6,581 nucleotides of DNA, from positions 1 to 6,581 of the forward strand of contig JAISRI010000013.1 in assembly GCA_031273735.1 (NCBI GenBank), given 5' to 3'. A program made the translations under genes and the position numbers. Positions 5,903 through 6,581 of the stretch are shown one piece after another (the first letter of the stretch is position 1; the number at the start of each line of letters is the position of its first letter). Below the pieces are notes generated by a model. It ran no database searches. It was not told the DNA's origin and worked only from the letters and a program-made list of their open reading frames with translations. The stretch comes from Helicobacteraceae bacterium (GTDB lineage Bacteria; Campylobacterota; Campylobacteria; Campylobacterales; SZUA-545).

Positions 5903-6415
5903 ATGGAACAGATTAAACAAATTAGTTTTGCCGAGAATGATCGGCAAAAAGTCGAAGACGAAGTTATTTTTGCCGACCAAAATGATCCCGAAAAGTTTAT
6001 TCAAAGATATATCGACGATCCGCGATCGTTTGACGGGAACTATATTTACGCCGATCTGTTCAAAGAGCAATTCGACCAATACCGCGAATCTAAAGAGAGC
6101 CGAAACCGATACAACTCGCCCGCGCATAATGCGGCGGCGGTTTTAGCTTCGGAGCAGTATCGGCGCGTTACGGCGAATAGATCGGATGCTGAACGCGACA
6201 ATATAGAGCCAACCCGCAGGCATTATTGGGTTGGCGACATTTAGAAATTCTACGAATCGGATGGAGATTATGACGCAATCGAGCGCCGTCTTGAAACGGA
6301 ACCCAAAAGGCAAAGACCAAACATTAGCGAAGCCGCTTGTTTTGCGCAATATACTCGACATTATTGCTTTCTTCGTCGAAACGAATCAGATTTTTCGCGA
6401 TTCCGCGTTCAACTA
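5903..6415 (+). pseudogene. Decayed zeta-toxin-like kinase gene (P-loop core missing)
   Basis: The intact part is a 113-codon ORF (5903-6244). It is charged and hydrophilic, without signal peptide or membrane segment. Its motifs YIYADLFKEQF (48-58) and SPAHNAAAVLASEQYRRVTANR (about 72-93) recall the stretch just before the Walker A loop in some zeta-toxin/UDP-GlcNAc-kinase-like proteins, where 'viFvTGiPGAGKT' would follow RD. Here that loop and the whole kinase core are absent. Next come a different frame reading NPQALLGWRHLE (6211-6246) and then, back in the first frame past TAG 6242-6244, KFYESDGDYDAIERRLETEP and more. That third piece looks like a real protein C-terminus. The simplest reading is a large internal deletion plus a frameshift. 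The right end is approximate; the first frame stays open to the window edge. Family assignment is from memory and moderate; decay is more certain. No antitoxin gene is visible. Confidence 0.5.
6208..6235. repeat. Stem-loop at the deletion junction of the pseudogene
   Basis: GCCAACCC (6208-6215) and GGGTTGGC (6228-6235) are perfect inverse copies around a 12-base loop, a GC-rich stem that is stronger than any other in the window. It lies exactly where the kinase core is missing and the reading frame changes. It has no T-run, so it is not a standard terminator. It could be a scar of a small excised element, a hairpin that favoured the deletion, or a by-product of joining two coding pieces. Confidence 0.45.
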
Positions 6416-6446
6416 ATTACGCTCCTTGCTTTTGATATGTTTTCGT

Positions 6447-6581
6447 TTAATTTGTATATTCCGTTTTCAACGCGGACAAGATATGTTCCGCAGTTTTATC
6501 GCCTTTTAGCGTCGCCTCCGCGATTTGCAAAAAATGTAGCGTTCCGCCCGCTATATGTTTTGCAAGCCCCTCTAGGCTATG
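6447..6581 (-). CDS. 3' end of an unidentified gene (cut by the window edge)
   Basis: The last 44 codons and the TAA stop of a leftward gene lie here; the rest is beyond the right edge. The tail begins HSLEGLAKHIAGGTLHF, continues LQIAEATLKGDKTAEHILSA and ends LKTEYTN. It reads as amphipathic helix with an Ala/Leu/Lys/Glu composition like real protein in this genome. I do not recognise the family. It converges on the decayed rightward locus. Confidence rests on the open frame to the edge and the natural composition; the opposite strand is also open here, so a chance ORF cannot be excluded. Confidence 0.55.
   Translation of the reverse strand, partial: HSLEGLAKHIAGGTLHFLQIAEATLKGDKTAEHILSALKTEYTN

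Noticed and set aside
6242..6244. In-frame TAG as a recoded codon (readthrough or pyrrolysine)
   Set aside because: The frame stays open afterwards, but the piece LLGWRHLE just before it is in another frame, so a frameshift and deletion explain the break without recoding. Several genes here end normally in TAG or TAA.
5867..6361. Two leftward frames (86 and 72 codons) opposite the decayed locus
   Set aside because: The plus-strand frame has natural hydrophilic composition and family-like motifs, while these read as its mirror; neither has a convincing start signal.
1..6581. tRNA, rRNA, CRISPR array, riboswitch or intact insertion sequence
   Set aside because: I looked in all gaps on both strands and found no tRNA cloverleaf elements, regularly spaced repeats, transposase motifs or known aptamer patterns.

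Overview
This window looks like the replication-origin neighbourhood of a Campylobacterota (epsilonproteobacterial) chromosome. The order ruvC <-> dnaA - dnaN - gyrB is a layout I know from that phylum, and PurB, DnaN and DnaA read like Campylobacter/Wolinella/Sulfurimonas proteins (PurB opens MVEKYAREQMKRLW, for example). G+C is moderate, roughly the low-to-mid 40s by eye, which is high for Campylobacter or Helicobacter, so I would not name a genus. The palindrome CGATCG is strikingly frequent.

Left part (1-3091): three leftward genes, dnaA (initiator), dnaN (sliding clamp) and the first 153 codons of gyrB, which is cut by the window edge. The 128-bp gap between dnaA and dnaN holds what looks like the unwinding half of the origin. 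Read on the minus strand it has two abutting DnaA-box-like 9-mers, a short GC-rich spacer, five in-phase trinucleotides of DnaA-trio type, and an A/T-rich run that leads into the dnaN ribosome binding site. The 131-bp gap between dnaA and ruvC holds a second cluster of four DnaA-box-like sites. Together they suggest a bipartite origin flanking dnaA, as described for H. pylori and relatives.

Middle (3223-4218): ruvC (Holliday junction resolvase) and a queD-type 6-carboxytetrahydropterin synthase run rightward with zero bases between stop and start, so they are almost certainly one coupled unit. A 203-bp gap without a recognisable gene separates queD from the convergent purB (4422-5750), which encodes adenylosuccinate lyase.

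Right part (5751-6581): purB and a rightward locus have back-to-back promoters, both with GCTATAATA around the -10. The rightward locus has a very good ribosome binding site that feeds only a 9-codon peptide, followed two bases later by a 113-codon ORF. I read that ORF and the sequence beyond its stop as the wreck of a zeta-toxin-like kinase gene: the N-terminal lead-in and a C-terminal piece remain, but the P-loop kinase core is missing. The last 135 bases are the 3' end of an unidentified leftward gene.

Most of the window is core housekeeping sequence. The points that reward a second look are the origin architecture, the CGATCG enrichment and the decayed locus beside purB. I do not see a credible new multi-gene system.
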